Of a DNA stretch of 5,974 nt, positions 5,082-5,974 are shown piece after piece; the stretch's first letter is position 1; each line of letters opens with the position of its first letter. The position numbers and the translations under genes are program-made. A model generated the notes under the pieces. It did not search any database and had not been told where the DNA came from. It saw only the letters and a program-made list of their open reading frames with translations. The stretch covers positions 1 through 5,974 of the forward strand of contig JAGVXQ010000022.1 of the NCBI GenBank assembly GCA_018303705.1, given 5' to 3'. The stretch is from Candidatus Woesearchaeota archaeon. GTDB taxonomy: Archaea > Nanobdellota > Nanobdellia > SCGC-AAA011-G17 > JACPNG01.

Positions 5082-5119
5082 CCATCAGCTTGCTGCGAAG
5101 TAAGCTATGCGGGCGATGG
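5082..5119 (+). other. GNRA-capped hairpin with extended base pairing in the spacer before EndoQ
   Basis: Bases 5087-5094 (AGCTTGCT) pair with 5099-5106 (AGTAAGCT) over eight pairs including one G-U, closed by a GCGA tetraloop of the stable GNRA class. CCATC (5082-5086), directly adjacent on the 5' side, can also pair with GATGG (5115-5119), stacking on the hairpin and leaving ATGCGGGC (5107-5114) as a bulge. The G-U pair and the GNRA loop exist only when read as plus-strand RNA. It lies 43-80 bases after the toxin stop and upstream of the EndoQ promoter, so it could be the 3' end of the toxin mRNA or a small RNA. I recognise no family. Confidence 0.4.
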
Positions 5120-5149
5120 GAGCTTCACTATCAGAGCACTAGAAACCTA

Positions 5150-5157
5150 TTTATATG
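5150..5157 (+). promoter_or_regulatory. Archaeal promoter (BRE + TATA) for the EndoQ gene
   Basis: GAAACC (5142-5147) followed by TTTATATG (5150-5157) resembles a BRE/TATA pair. A start site about 25 bases downstream would give a leader of roughly 10-13 bases before the ATG at 5191, with the weak Shine-Dalgarno-like GTGA at 5178-5181. This gives EndoQ its own promoter, separate from the toxin-antitoxin operon. Confidence 0.55.
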
Positions 5158-5190
5158 TTATGTAGGCTCGATATTAAGTGAGCATAAAAC

Positions 5191-5974
5191 ATGCCAGACT
5201 ACATAAAATGCAACGCTGATTTTCACATCCATGGCCTTTATTCTCGTGCAGTAAGCAAGAACATGGTCCCAGACAAGATAGCAGCCCAAGCTCCATTGAA
5301 GGGCCTTGATTTGGTTGGAACTGGTGACATTCTAAACTCAAAATGGCAAAAGATCATAGCAGATCAGCTAAAAATTATTGATGAAGGCATTCTCGAGCAC
5401 AAGAACAATACAAGATTCATATTGCAAACAGAGATTAATGATGCAAACAGGGTCCACCATATAATATTGTTCCCAAGCCTTTCCAAGGTTAATGAAATAA
5501 GAGAAGCATTCATTCCAAAATCAAAAGATATTGATGCAGATGGAAGGCCAACTATTCATTTGAATGGCGAAGAGATAGCAGAGCTATGCATTAAGGCAGG
5601 TTGCTTAATCGGCCCATCTCATGTATGGACGCCTTACTTTGGCTTGTTTTCCAAGTACAATTCATACAAGCAATGCTATGGCGCTCATTGGAAAAACATA
5701 CATTTTCTTGAACTTGGCCTAAGCGCAGACACCAACATGACTGATAGGGTTTCAGAACTGCATAATCTTACATTTATATCTAACAGTGACTCACATTCCC
5801 CATGGCCTAATAAAATGGGGCGCGAATTCAACACCCTTCAAGTCAAAGAAATAACATTTGATGAGATAGAAAAAGCAATCAAGAGGGAAAACAACAGGAA
5901 ATTTACACTGAACATAAAATTCAACCCATTGGAAGGAAAGTACCACAAGACAAGGTGCACAGGCTGCCTCAACT
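5191..5974 (+). CDS. endoQ: Endonuclease Q (EndoQ), PHP-domain DNA repair nuclease, 3' end outside window
   Basis: The first 261 residues are visible; the family is about 400-425 long, so the C-terminal third is missing. The PHP metal-binding motifs are in order: DFHIH (Asp10, His12, His14), then YSRAVSKNM as in EndoQ, GTGD (43-46), QTEIND with Glu81 and VHH (88-90), GPSHVWTP with His144, FLELGLSADT (172-181), and NSDSHSPWPNKMGREF (198-213) with Asp200 and His202. CTGC-type cysteines (Cys256, Cys259) begin the zinc-binding region typical of the family, right at the window edge. EndoQ, described from Pyrococcus and Thermococcus, nicks DNA on the 5' side of uracil, hypoxanthine, xanthine and abasic sites and starts repair of deaminated bases. 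All expected metal ligands seen so far are intact. The ATG at 5191 matches the family N-terminus and has its own promoter. Confidence 0.94.
   Translation, partial: MPDYIKCNADFHIHGLYSRAVSKNMVPDKIAAQAPLKGLDLVGTGDILNSKWQKIIADQLKIIDEGILEHKNNTRFILQTEINDANRVHHIILFPSLSKVNEIREAFIPKSKDIDADGRPTIHLNGEEIAELCIKAGCLIGPSHVWTPYFGLFSKYNSYKQCYGAHWKNIHFLELGLSADTNMTDRVSELHNLTFISNSDSHSPWPNKMGREFNTLQVKEITFDEIEKAIKRENNRKFTLNIKFNPLEGKYHKTRCTGCLN

Noticed and set aside
5048..5206. TTG-started 52-codon frame in the spacer before EndoQ
   Set aside because: It lacks a ribosome-binding site, runs into the EndoQ start in another frame, and has no family resemblance; the spacer is better explained by a hairpin and a promoter.

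Overview
The window looks like the chromosome of a small-genome archaeon, most likely of the DPANN group (Woesearchaeota/Pacearchaeota-like). The main evidence is an archaeal-type Pelota gene, the 5' part of an archaeal EndoQ-type PHP nuclease gene, archaeal TATA elements placed so that transcripts would be nearly leaderless, and AT-rich DNA with poor Shine-Dalgarno signals. The lineage assignment is inferred from gene content and style, since no rRNA or other phylogenetic marker is present.

Left part (about 1-1060): the C-terminal portion of a papain-fold, peptidase C39-like protein runs in from the left edge. It is followed by two very small membrane-protein genes (552-665 and 668-916), both starting at TTG and only two bases apart. 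A convergent intergenic region (917-1063) contains oligo-T terminators for both strands and a GC-richer block that can fold into a three-way junction.

Centre (1064-4434): pelA (Pelota/Dom34, ribosome rescue) is on the minus strand. It is transcribed divergently from a plus-strand gene for a membrane-anchored surface protein, and only 47 bp separate the two start codons. That gap contains a perfect 12-bp palindromic TATA element that could serve both directions. The surface protein has one N-terminal membrane segment, three similar beta-rich units, and an insert in the third unit with eight cysteines in a strikingly regular pattern. A predicted lipoprotein with an Ig-like/CARDB-type N-terminal region follows on the same strand, so these two genes probably form an envelope-protein pair.

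Right part (4435-5974): a type II toxin-antitoxin module has its antitoxin stop and toxin start overlapping in TAATG, and the toxin is RelE/ParE-like. A 146-bp spacer follows, with a strong GNRA-capped hairpin and a TATA box, and then the 5' two-thirds or so of the EndoQ gene, cut by the window edge. EndoQ nicks DNA 5' of deaminated bases.

No tRNA, rRNA, CRISPR array or insertion sequence was seen. Synonymous codon use differs between islands: leucine in the small membrane genes and the toxin is mostly TTA, whereas the EndoQ gene uses TTA once in 23 leucines. The toxin-antitoxin module and the left-end genes may therefore have a different history from their neighbours. I do not see a complete new defence or mobile system. 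The least explained items are the cysteine-ladder surface protein, the two folded intergenic elements, and the small membrane-protein pair.
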